DNA of 64,000 nucleotides, from positions 15,078,710-15,142,709 of the forward strand of contig CM067317.1 of the NCBI GenBank assembly GCA_034231615.1, in the 5' to 3' direction. The notes beneath the pieces were generated by a model. That model was given only the letters and a program-made list of their open reading frames with translations, did not search any database and was not told the DNA's origin. Positions within the stretch are counted from its first letter, which is position 1. Each line of letters opens with the position of its first letter. Both the position numbers and the translations under genes were made by a program. This stretch comes from Meghimatium bilineatum (Eukaryota; Mollusca; Gastropoda; Stylommatophora; Philomycidae). Shown in pieces: positions 1 to 10,520 of the stretch.

Positions 1-415
1 ATACTGATAGCATTGCCTAACTATATAAACATAAGTCGGGATATTTCCTCACTCATTGGCATCGCTGAAGATAGAAATCGATGGAATATTATGTATATTG
101 ATGCATCCTAATGTGGTACCCTACGACCCTGACGGGTTCTGGGCTTATGATAATGAATAAATAGTCAAATTCAATTGGGGGATTGGGCGGGACAGAAACT
201 TTAATGTGCTCTGCTTTCTTATGATACAATTTGTCTTGATTAAACTTCCAATATTATTTCTCATATTCATTGTGACTTCACATCTAAGCGTAAAATTGTT
301 TTCATTAAGAATACCAAATAAATCATGCAGTTCTTTCCTACCATTCTGCTATTTTGTGGAAAGGCAACCGGTGGTAACTTGTGACATAATTTATATTCAT
401 CAAACCCATAACCCT
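1..415. other. No feature recognised
   Basis: AT-rich sequence with no exon, transposon or tandem repeat that I can support. Confidence 0.4.
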
Positions 416-880
416 TCAGGTTCGTAGTGATGCCACTCTGGAAACATTCACACGAAAATTTCGCACTGCGTCTCTGTTATCAGTTCTTTGTTTGAGTTTG
501 GAGAATCTTAATCTTGTCCAGTCTTTAACATTGTCAATCCATACTTTCCTCCTACCGATTCTTTCTCTTTCAACCTCAACTGTTCCCTGCAAGGTATTTT
601 TGGAAAGAGAATCGTGCCTCATTTCGTGGCCAAACCACACAGGTTTGCGACTACTCACCACTGTCATGAGATGTTCTTGTTGGCCTGCAAGATTATTTAT
701 TTTGTCTCTCACGTATATGTTGGCTTGTGTTATATATAATAGATACGTAATATTTGTCTGTAGCATTTGTTTTCAAAAGCCTGTATTCTCCTCTCCATTT
801 CTGCTTTAATTGTTCATCTCTCACAGCCATACAAAAGAATATGTATTATTAGAGATTTATATAGGTTTAATTTCACGGCT
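416..880 (-). mobile_element. LINE fragment, RT C-terminal region
   Basis: Minus-strand reading has VWFGHEMRHDSLSKNTLQGT and RRKVWIDNVKDWTRL, the region after the RT palm in endonuclease-bearing non-LTR elements. Upstream (to 880) is a decayed equivalent of the YGCE-W motif. Truncated at both ends and interrupted by stops. A related piece lies at 60190-60370. Confidence 0.75.
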
Positions 881-1039
881 GTACTTATTTAATGTACTAA
901 ATTTTAAATCAAATGTAGTATGAAGGAAAAACCCACTCAGTAAAAGAAAACGCATATAGTTGCTTATCATGGAAACCTACAGCTATCTGGTCCTATCACT
1001 TTTTCTGAACGGTAGTGAATACCTACATGTTTCTAAAGT

Positions 1040-1256
1040 GATGTTCAATCGGGTATCTTATGCATATATATATATATATATATATATACTAAAGACTAAT
1101 CTTGCTAATGTCTGTAGTTCTTGCATACAATAATCTCACTACTATTTGTAGTTTGCATACACTAATCTAGCTATTGCGTATATTTCTTGAATTCGCTAAT
1201 CTAACATCAGTAAAAGTTGAATGTTGTCTACTGTATAAGATACTCGATTGAACATC
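1040..1256. mobile_element. Inverted-repeat element of unknown family
   Basis: Left end GATGTTCAATCGGGTATCTT and right end read on the minus strand GATGTTCAATCGAGTATCTT are near-identical (about 22 bp, one mismatch). The inside has an (AT)n tract and no ORF. It is a small MITE or foldback element by structure; I could not settle a target-site duplication. Confidence 0.55.
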
Positions 1257-1945
1257 CCTTAAGGAGAAATGCTTCATGGATTGCTAACATATCATTCAAA
1301 AAGCGGTCGACAGTCAACTATATTGGGCCATATTTAGCCATTTTAGTGTCTACAAAATTGGTTAATAAATTTTGGTTTATCTTGTGATCCGTGAAAATAT
1401 GTATGACTTATTAAAAAGACTCGAAAGGCATAGATAATTAAAATAAATAAATAATAGATGAATGATTTAAATGTACTCGGGTTTCCCCATATGTACTCTG
1501 TCCCTCTGAACAATGTCGTAAGTCTGCTGAGAATACCACTTATACCACGCAACTCCGTAGCTTCTAACAAATGTCATCAGGGATCTCTGAAAAAATCAAC
1601 TTTCTAACCAAAACGACACGAGTTGGATTCGAAGCAGTAACGTATTGCCCGCAAGGCAAATAGCCATCAAGAACTTTATGCCTTATTATGTCTCATAAAT
1701 CGTTGCCAATCACGTCGGTCTCAAAATCTTGATTACACGGGTTCAATTCATTCATTTTATCATAAGTGCAGAATTTTTATATTTCGGAAAAAAGTCACCA
1801 TTTATACGCTGTGATGAATGCTTTTGTGCCGAGACACTTATTACCATAGCTAGAGTACTTCCTGAACTCCATGAAAACGATCAATAACAAAAACAAATAT
1901 TGTATGAGTTATATATTTGAACTTTAATTTGAACCTATCTGTCTG
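1257..1945. other. No feature recognised
   Basis: No exon, repeat array or transposon motif that I can support. Confidence 0.35.
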
Positions 1946-2115
1946 ACGTGTTCTTTACAGAACGTTGTCCTCACTTCCTGGTAGGCTGAGATAAAAGTGG
2001 AATAAAATATCACACGATTGACATGCTACAGTCTAGCAGAGTGCACTGCTAAAAGACAGAGACAAAAGATGGAGAACTGTTGCAACCAATCTTCATTGTG
2101 AAGACAAAACTTGAT
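1946..2115. mobile_element. Two short LINE 3'-end scraps
   Basis: 1946-1985 resembles the minus-strand 3' end of the LINE at 4795-5990 (gacgtgttctttacagaacg). 2015-2115 is a plus-strand copy of the tail of the 9.4-10.2 kb LINE (tacagtctagcagagtgcac, then ttgcaaccaatcttcattgt). Confidence 0.55.
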
Positions 2116-2254
2116 CAGTTAAAATACAGCGCAAGGGAAACAATCACTTGTTTATTTACGTAGTCCAAAAAAATGATGTTTTTATCGTACTTATCACAGT
2201 ATAAAATATACATAAACAATATACATAAACAATATACATAAAGAAACTGGAAAG

Positions 2255-2640
2255 TTGGAAATTAGAGGCAAAAGAGATGAGGTGCTACAGAAGAATGCTG
2301 AAAATACCATGGACTGCCAGAAAATCTAATGTAGAGGTGTTGAAAGAGTCAAATGTGAAACGGACCTTAATCAACAATATAAGAAAACGGTAATCTTCTT
2401 TTTTTGGCCACTTCAAGAGACAGGCAGGTTTAGAGAACATAGTCACAACAGGCAAAATTGAAGGCAACAGATACAGAGGGCGACAACATAAGAACATATT
2501 AGACAGTTTGACAACCTGGCACGGCAAGGAAACAACAACGACCTTGATACATAATACTGTATACAGAAAGGTGGAGGGCCATGACCGCATATGCCAGCCG
2601 GCATGGCACATGATAATGATCATAGTATAATAACTCTATT
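2255..2640 (+). mobile_element. LINE fragment, RT C-terminal region
   Basis: Plus-strand reading CYRRMLKIPWTARKSNVEVL, FFGHFKRQAGLENIVTTGKI and ILDSLTTWHGKETTT with a frameshift in the middle. Same family as 46311-46645. The piece ends at the LINE 3' region (atgaccgcatatgcc, tgataatgat). Confidence 0.75.
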
Positions 2641-3480
2641 TTCGCTACATGAAGTCTTTTAATCGATTCACAGGCTACATCTGAGATTACATGGAGTTAT
2701 TTTTTTGTAATGACTCAAAACATTGCAGAAACTAGTATGAAAGACACATTCGTTGCGATAAGAAAACTAAAATCTCAGAATGTTGAATTCATTATACACA
2801 AATTTATTTCCTCATTATTTACTCTGTCCAGACAAATTGGTGGTCAGGAATATCACTTTGAGAACATAATAAATCTCAATTCAAAAACCAAATAAATATC
2901 TGATAAAATGCACATATTAGACATGTAATCAGACTTTTATTCTGACTTCACATTGTCTTTTCTTTGCTTTGGCTGTGAGGTTTCGCAGGATTGAATGATT
3001 GATTTTTGGGCCATGGCACATTTGATCATACTATGACTTAGAACCCACTATCTCTAGAGGAACAGCAAATGGCAAACCAAAATTTCATTAAATCCACATT
3101 GTGCTTTGTATCTTGTTAACTATAAACATTCTTTCACATCAGTTCTAATTGAGACAACATTATGCACAGCAATTTCACATGACATTAATAATTTATAGAA
3201 ATGAACCACAAAAGTTAGATGTGTCAGACCATTGATACAGATAAATTAGTAGCCCAGTGCATCTCCAGTCTCTGGACTACATCCTTCTGTAAATTTAGTT
3301 AGAGCATTAGTCCTGCTGCAATATTACTTTGAGAACAAAACAATAAATCTCAATCGGCAATCCCTATCAATGATCAATTATTGGATGTTATTTCTTTTTT
3401 ATTCGATAATTAGATCATACAGTAACATTATTATATCAGCTTAGTATTTATCGGCTTCGTGATTGTGTTACTGTCCACCT
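2641..3480. other. No gene recognised; one short dispersed duplication
   Basis: A 35-base word with actttgagaac..aataaatctcaat occurs at 2850-2885 and again at 3325-3355. Otherwise nothing supportable. Confidence 0.35.
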
Positions 3481-3654
3481 TGTCGAATATCCTCACACAT
3501 TTGAATTATTTCACATTTTAATTATGTCACATTTTAATTATTTCACATTTTTAATTATTTATACTTGTCCTGCTACAACAGAGATTCAGCAGAAGTTTGA
3601 AATTGAAAAAAAAAAACATTAACAAAATTATTGAAATTACATTAACTGAAGAAA

Positions 3655-3712
3655 ATGCTCCCTACTTTCCTACTTTCTCCCTACTTTCCTACTTTCTCCC
3701 TACTTTACTTAA
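3655..3712. repeat. Short tandem repeat (ctccctactttcctacttt)
   Basis: About three copies of a 22-base pyrimidine-rich unit. Confidence 0.7.
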
Positions 3713-3789
3713 TGTGTGACTTTTAAATCTATGCAAAAGCTTAATCTAGTTCTTACATCTCATCAGTGAAAAATAGTATTGCAGTGACT

Positions 3790-3904
<115 letters not shown>

Positions 3905-4185
3905 TATTAGTATCATATATACAAATATATATATATAAAGTAGATATGAAAGATATAAACTGAGAAATAAAATATATAGATATATATTTGGAACTACTAT
4001 TTCTTGTTCCAGTGACACACAGGAACTATTTCTTGTTCTTGTTGCACACACACACAAAAATCTCTAAGAAAGAATTCCATCGAAATGCTAAAAATACTCT
4101 GTAGCGAATGAATTAAATCATGTTAAGAGGCTATGCTTTTATACAGGGAAGCAATAAATAAATGTAACTGCAATTCATATCTTTA

Positions 4186-4375
4186 GATGCCCGCCTGAAA
4201 TGGGAGCAAAGAATAGCAACACTGTTTACCTTTCATGCATGTTGTAAGAGGTGACTAAGGAGGTTATGGGGTGGAATTGGCTGTAAACCATGACACAATG
4301 CATTTCATTCTCCGGACTACATCCTGCTAATCTGCTGTAGTTTGAAAATGAATGCAGAAGAAGAATATCTGTAGA
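4186..4375 (+). repeat. Short interspersed repeat B, GAA-tailed
   Basis: Full-length-looking copy: gggagcaaagaatagcaaca, catgcatgttgtaagaggtg, actaaggaggttatggggtg, catttcattctccggactac, ending gcagaagaagaa. The family recurs at least a dozen times in both directions in this window. Confidence 0.7.
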
Positions 4376-4790
4376 AATGTAATTTCTAAGGAGAAGCCAC
4401 TAATTTGGAATTAATTCCAATCATTCATTTGTTTAAATTTTGGTTGTTGTCGTCCTTGTTTTATTGCTGTCCATGTTGTTTTCAGTAAAAGTCTTTTTAT
4501 TCTGTTCTCATTTTCCATTTCCTTTTAAAAAAACCTGCCTCCATGACAACCTGTGTACACATATGTCATTCTCACCTTGAATGTTCTGCTATTCATTGTC
4601 TGCGCTCTAGTGTCTCTGTGAAAGCACCATTGTTTTTACTATTTGTTTCGTATTCTCTTGTAAAAGACCTTAAGGTTGAAATGTTGAAAATGTCTTGTAT
4701 ACTGTTATTTGTATATTTTCTTACATATAGGCCTACCATATAGTCTGATAGTTATTGTAAAACGATGACAATACGCGTGTTCTACGAAAG
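4376..4790. other. No feature recognised
   Basis: T-rich on the plus strand; nothing supportable. Confidence 0.35.
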
Positions 4791-4794
4791 TGTG

Positions 4795-5990
4795 TCATGT
4801 GACGTATTCCTTCCAGAACGTTGTCTTCCCAATGAACTCTCTGAACCTCTCTCTGTCTTGGGCGATGTGGCTTGCATTTTCTAGCGATGTATTCATGTTA
4901 TCTTTAATGTCGTCAGTCCATCGTCTTCTTGATCTGCCCCTTCTCCTCTTCCCAGGTACTCTTCCCTCCATTATTTGTCTTTCTAAACAGTTATGTCTCT
5001 TCATATGACCAAACAGGCGTAGTTTTCTTTTTGTTATTGTGTTTAGTAACCAACACTCTGGAATATTCAGTGTGTTTATAATATCTGAGTATCTGATTTT
5101 ATCCTTCCATGATATTCTAAGTATCTTCCTGTAGCATTTCAGCTCGAAGGCGTTGATCCTCTTTACCGCTGTTTTACTTAGAGTCCATGTTTCACAGCCG
5201 TATATTGCAACCGGAAAAATAAAAGTTCGTAACATTAGCACTTTCGTTTCTATTTTGTTGTTTTTCCATATGTTTTTCAGCCGTTTTATTTTGCAATATG
5301 CCATTGCCAATCTCTTCCTTATTTCTGCCATGCAGTCTCCTGCACCGTTGATGTTTGCTCCTAAGTATTCAAATTTATCCACACATTCTATCTCGGTATT
5401 GTCTATTCTGATGTTTGGTTGCTGTGTTGTTATATCTGTTGACATGATTTTTGTTTTCTGCGTGTTTAAATACAAATTTTGTGCTTCGCTATATTTCTTT
5501 GTGTTCTTGATTAGTTGTTCCAATCCCTTTATATCGTTTGAAAGAAGTACTGTGTCGTCTGCGTAGCGTAGTTCCGGTATTAGGAATCCACCTATGTTTA
5601 AAGCATGGTAGTCAGTGTTGTGTATGTCTTCTCTCACGTTCCTCATTATACTTTCAAAGTAGATGTTGAACAGGTATGGGGAGAGTGTGCACCCTTGCCT
5701 TACTCCACTCTGTACCTCAAACCACTCTGAGAGATCATCCTCTAACTTCACTGCAGCCTTTTGATCTTGGTAAAGTTCCTCTATTAGATGAATCAGATGT
5801 CTTGGGAAACCCATGCTGTTCATTATCTCCCATAGTTGCTGGTGTTGGACGCAGTCGAACACTTTTGAGTAATCTATGAAACACATGTGCAGGTCAGTTG
5901 AAAATTCCCTACACTTTTCTATGATCAATCTCATGTTAAGAATGTGATCTCTTGTTCCTCTGCCCGATCTGAAACCAGCTACGAAAGTAC
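4795..5990 (-). mobile_element. LINE (RTE-like) with long intact RT/C-terminal ORF
   Basis: A single open frame of 379 codons, extending in decayed form to about 5990. It has the RT palm motifs FIDYSKVFDCVQH, SGVRQGCTLSPYLFNIYFES and LRYADDTVLLS (catalytic YADD), then EYLGANINGAGD, VAIYGCETWTLSK, CYRKILRISWKDKI, LRLFGHMKRHNCLERQIMEG and RRRWTDDIKDNM. The 5' endonuclease part is missing (5' truncation). It is the least decayed mobile coding sequence in the window, so it is a fairly young insertion. Related, older copies are at 15236-16760 and 36868-37115. The clade is assigned only loosely. Confidence 0.88.
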
Positions 5991-6084
5991 TAATTTGAAT
6001 AAAGAAATTAGTATAAAAGTGTGTACCTTTTCTAAGTCAAGTCCGTAGATGAGGACGAGGAGGGGGAGTTTAGGGTTCTAACAA

Positions 6085-6290
6085 ACTCTTTAGGAAAAGA
6101 GAACAAGCCATTTATTACAAGGACACCCCGTGTATTGTTGGGAAAAAGAGAACTTGCCATTTATTACAAGGACACCTCGTGTATTTTTGGGAAAAAGAGA
6201 ACTTGCCATTTATTACAAGGACTCTGTGTGTATTATTGAGGAAAAGAGAACATGCCATTTTTATTACAAGGACAACTCGTGTATTGTTGA
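6085..6290. repeat. 49-bp minisatellite, about 4 copies
   Basis: Unit contains gccatttattacaaggacac and cgtgtattgttg followed by aaaagagaac. The last copies have small indels. Confidence 0.9.
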
Positions 6291-6560
6291 GGCCTGAAAG
6301 TGGAGCACAGAATAGTGAGTTTGTTACCTTCTATGCATGTTGCAAGAGGTGACTAAGGAGGTTGTGGGGTGTAGTTGACTGTCCCATCTCATAGAGGGTT
6401 GAAATAACCAAGAAAGAAGCCATGCTGAAGTTGGATGTTTGAGCCCAAAAGATGCAAATATTGTAGTTAACCTGTAAACAAGGTCACAACACATTCTGTT
6501 CTCTGAACTACATCCTGCTAATCTTCAAGAGTTTTAGAAGAAATGAAGAAAGAAGAAGTA
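6291..6560 (+). repeat. Short interspersed repeat B, long form
   Basis: Begins ggcctgaaagtggagcacag, has tgcatgttgcaagaggtgac, an insert with agccatgctgaagttggatg, then actacatcctgctaatcttc and an aagaagaa tail. The insert is shared with 44195-44465. Confidence 0.7.
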
Positions 6561-7340
6561 CAAAGAGACAAGGAAAAAAAGAAAGAGGGGAACACCCCCA
6601 CCTTTCCTGCCAAAGTATACCATCCCATTTTTCAAGAACATCAATAATCACACAATAACAAAAACAACATAAGTATTTTTTCTTTGTTAGGAAAGACGTA
6701 TCTACAAAATCTCTATTTATGGTTCTCCTCTATATTAATGGTTAGCTACAGCAGATATACTATAGCATCTGTAACTTGTAGCATTGGCACATACTTTCAC
6801 AGTTTTCTATATGTCCAACTCTTCCAATTATCCTCTCAATATAGTTTTGTCTTACCTGTCTGCTCTCATTCTTTCATTTTAGTGTGGTATTTAGCAACCC
6901 GTCATATATTCTAGGTTGGTTGGATGATTTGTATTCAGTACATTTTCCCGTTATATTCAAAAAGCAGACCTAGGTAAAAATTCTAGTTGTACAATCCATT
7001 AAAATGATTTGAAGATCCAGACAGAAGAAGATTCTTGAATCTTTTATAAATTCTCTCCCTTTCATTTGGAAACCTTATAGCCAGCAAGTATTTCTCCAGA
7101 GAAGTGGGCAGGTGGACATTCCCATTGTTGTTTGGTTTAGTAATCAGAACATATCGGCTGTGGAATATAAATAATAGACTTATTGAAGTAATAATTTAAT
7201 ATGAATGAAATGTGGGTACTTGTCACTAATAAATGTGGGTACTTGTCACTAATAAGCCTCTCTAAAATGGGTCTGGTCCACGGTTGGTGATCAGGTAGAA
7301 CGTAACCAAGGGAAATAATAACCACAAAAAAAATCAATTG
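6561..7340. other. No feature recognised
   Basis: Only a 22-base direct repeat (gtgggtacttgtcactaat, 7209-7252) stands out. Confidence 0.35.
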
Positions 7341-7344
7341 ACCA

Positions 7345-7563
7345 ATATTTAATGACACATTTGTTTCAATATTGAAATGGTAAAATGACACATTTGTTTC
7401 CATAATGAAATGTAAGTAACACATTTGTTTCCATAATGAAATGTAAGTAACACATTTGTTTCCATAATGAAATGTAAGTAACACATTTGTTTCCATAATG
7501 AAATGTAAGTAACACATTTGTTTCCATAATGAAATGTAAGTAACACATTTGTTTCACAGTTCA
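7345..7563. repeat. 31-bp minisatellite, about 7 copies
   Basis: Unit aatgtaagtaacacatttg + tttccataatga, outer copies diverged. 31 is not a multiple of 3, so all three frames are cycled through, which explains the overlapping open frames here. Confidence 0.92.
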
Positions 7564-7624
7564 AATGTAAAGTAATACAATTGTTTATTTTTTCAATATT
7601 GATATTGGTAATTTAATTTGCACC

Positions 7625-7770
7625 CTTTATGAGTGAAGTACCTTGCCATGTGGTGAAGTACCATGTGGTGAAGTACCTTGTGGTGAAGTACATTCCTTTC
7701 AACGAGGAATCCTTTCGACAAGAGTCCAATTAACATGAGTCCAATATGGTTATATCACAGCTATTTGACC
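7625..7770. repeat. Dispersed repeat C (gtgaagtacattc.. type)
   Basis: Has ggtgaagtaccttg three times, then cattcctttcaacgaggaat, gagtccaat twice and tggttatatcacagctat. Related copies are at 25205-25310, 49075-49320 and 53740-53865. Confidence 0.55.
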
Positions 7771-8413
7771 AACAAACATAATGGAGATCATGGTCAAAAT
7801 GTCAATTTGTGTGTTATTATGCTTGTTTCCAGTGATTAGCACAACATTGTTAAACTGATCCAAGTTTTGCTTGTTATGCTTGAAGAGGGAGTATATGCTA
7901 CACTCCATGCGATAATGGATGGAGGCTAGCAAGAAAGAATACAAACTACTTGTTTGTTTTATTTAAAAATAAACAAATGTGTCACTGTATGTTTATGAAT
8001 GAATTATTTCTCTGTATAATTGGCAACACTGTCAGTCAGTTTACCTTGTTGCAATGATTGTTTCTGTTGATTTCATGCTTCTACACAATCACCCACCACA
8101 GATCTAACCCACATTCTAGAGTCAGGCATTTTAGTGACAAGTACCGAAATGTGTAGTTTAACAAATAAGAGATTTGCTATGAAATAACTTCATTACAATG
8201 TTACTCTGTCAAGATGTGCAGGGAGGCTTAAATTAGCAGTGGAAATAACAGCCACTTTGCCATATCAGTCATCAGGAAACATACAAGGTGAATTTTGCTA
8301 CAGATTATCCTACACAAAACAGTTGCAATAAATTAGTGTTTGACTTGTAAGAAACTATTAGTAGGGGCCTATAAATTCTGAAGTGAGTTTGGTAGGCAAC
8401 AAATGGTTAGACA
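7771..8413. other. No feature recognised
   Basis: No exon or repeat that I can support. Confidence 0.35.
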
Positions 8414-9335
8414 TAGGGTAGCCGGGGGTAAGATGGTCACGGGGCAAGACAGCATTTCAGTTTTGTTCCAAGTCTATGGATTTTTCGGGTAGGACACGTG
8501 ACTATGTCTGGCGGGAAACGTCCATTCTATGATACAACGAAATTTGACAGTTCACGGACAGGTCGTTTTCCAACCATGAGGTAAATTTGTTTTTCATGGG
8601 TCGTGAATTATTTTTTTTCCAACTTTTTACTCCTTGCCTACTGTTATCATTACTGTCATATTGTTTTACATATTTAAACTGAAACATATATTGTATTGTT
8701 AAGTTATTAAGCACATTACATTGACTAAATACTTTGGTTTTTTTTGCTGACATTTTATTAAAGTTTCTAACCATATAATTTGGGGAAAGATGGCGCACAG
8801 TTAGTGGGGCAAGATGGCGCATAAAAATGTTATGGAAAAAATGCAGATGTCATGGATGCTGATCTAAGACTGGGAGAGACTGATATATATGGTTATAATG
8901 ATCAACCAACCTTACAAAAGCATTATTAACTTTAAAACAGAACTACGTACTATTTTTTAAAGAAATTTTGTTTTCAGAGTAAAGTTACAAAACTAGGTCT
9001 ATCTATTTATTCTATCTATTCTTAACACACATTTACACACTACCTGTGTGCTAGACCTGTTGTAGAGGTTATTTCCCTCATTTTATAATGGTTTGTATCA
9101 CCTTTCTTCCTGCGCCATCTTGCCCCCAAAATGGGGCAAGATGGGTTTTTTTAAATATGTTAGACAATTCTCATTCTACTGTCTACACATAGTTGTATGT
9201 TGTCAATAACATCACAAATGTAAGATAAATGGATAAGCTATACACTGATACCAGTTTGGTCTCTCATAATTACATCTAGTTGTCAGAATATGCTAAAATG
9301 TGAAAAGTGCGCCATCTTACCCATGCTACCCTATT
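8414..9335. mobile_element. TA-flanked MITE, copy 1 (terminal inverted repeat GGGTAGC..)
   Basis: Left end TA-GGGTAGCCGGGGGTAAGATG. The right end read on the minus strand is TA-GGGTAGCATGGGTAAGATG. About 920 bp with internal repeats of ggggcaagatggcgc. A TA duplication and GGGTAGC ends suggest the Tc1/mariner superfamily, but no transposase motif was seen, so it is non-autonomous. The second copy, in the opposite direction, is at 33818-34750. Confidence 0.78.
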
Positions 9336-10222
9336 CATCATCATCAAGTGCCGTCTCCACAACGAAGGTTGGCTGCAACGTATCTCCAACATCTCCTGTC
9401 TCATGTCTTGGTGGTGCACTCTGCTAGACTGTAACCTGTCCATCGTGTAATGTTACTCTCCCACTTGTATCTCTGCCTACCTCTTGCTCGCTTCCCTTTG
9501 ACTTTACCCTCAAGTAAGGTCTTCAATAGGGTGTCATGTCTTTTAATGTGTCCAAAGTATTTTATTTGCCTGATCTTTATTTCTCTTAGTAGTTCTTTCT
9601 TCATATTAAGTGTCTTTAGCACCTCTTTATTTGTTTTCTTCTCTTTCCATGATGTTCTCCCTATTCTTCTATATACCCACATCTCAAAGGCATCAATTTT
9701 GTCTTCTAATTGTTTATTTAGTGTCCATGTTTCTGAGCCATACATTAATATGGAATAGATGTAGCATTTTATAATTCTCATTTTTAACTTGTTTGTAATT
9801 TGTTTAGATATTAATAATTTCCTCATGTCATTGAAGGTACTTTTAGCCATTCCTATTCTCCTTTTAACTTCTGTTTCACATCTGCCATCATTTGTGACTA
9901 TGTGTCCAAGATATTGATACTGTTTTACTTGTTGTAGTTTCTCTCCCTGTATGTTTATGTTTACCTCCTGTTCTTCTGTGTCTTTGCTGATTATCATGGT
10001 TTTTGTTTTTTGAATGTTTATATCCAGTCCATATTCATTACTTGATTTATTGACTTGATCTATTAGTCTTTGTAGTTCATGTTCACTTTCTGCTAAAAGA
10101 ACAGTGTCATCTGCATATCTAATGTTGTTTATTATTTTCCCATTGATCATGAGTCCTGGTATGCTAATTTTTATTAGCATATTAGCAAGTAATAAATTTG
10201 AGACATGTGCTGCTATAACCAT
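9336..10222 (-). mobile_element. LINE (RTE-like), RT and complete 3' end
   Basis: Minus-strand open frame of 273 codons: YADDTVLLAESEHELQRLID, QYLGHIVTNDGRCE, ILMYGSETWTLNKQLED, YRRIGRTSWKEKKTNKEVL, IRQIKYFGHIKRHDTLL and ARGRQRYKWESNITRW. The 3' end runs through caaccttcgttgtggagacg to a tgatgatgatga tail at 9335-9347. 5' truncated before the YADD motif. Its 3' end abuts the MITE ending at 9335. Scraps of the same family are at 2015-2115, 26228-26310, 43570-43835 and 47677-47756. Confidence 0.87.
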
Positions 10223-10520
10223 AAATAGTGATAAAATAATGATTTGTATGAAACAAAAAAATTTAAATAGTGGAAACTTGAAATTTAATAAAACAATTAT
10301 TTAAAAACTATGATTGCTAGTACACATTCAGGGAAAGTTTCATACTTAGGCCTATTACTAGAAGTAAAAAGATGATTAGAAAAAATTATACTAAAATGAA
10401 TAAGAAAGAAAACAATTGTTCAGATCTTCATCTGAAAGAGAATATAATAATCAGAAAACAAATACATAAAATATGTTTTCATAAGAAGTAAGCCTAATAT
10501 GATATGCAAGAAACTTGATA

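Noticed and set aside
416-809. 105-codon plus-strand frame at 492-809
   Set aside because: Antisense shadow of the LINE fragment on the minus strand.
7137-7564. Overlapping frames reading LHFIMETNV repeats
   Set aside because: 31-bp minisatellite artefact.
8502-8822. 106-codon minus frame inside the MITE as a transposase
   Set aside because: No DDE or helix-turn-helix motif, and the second MITE copy does not keep the frame.
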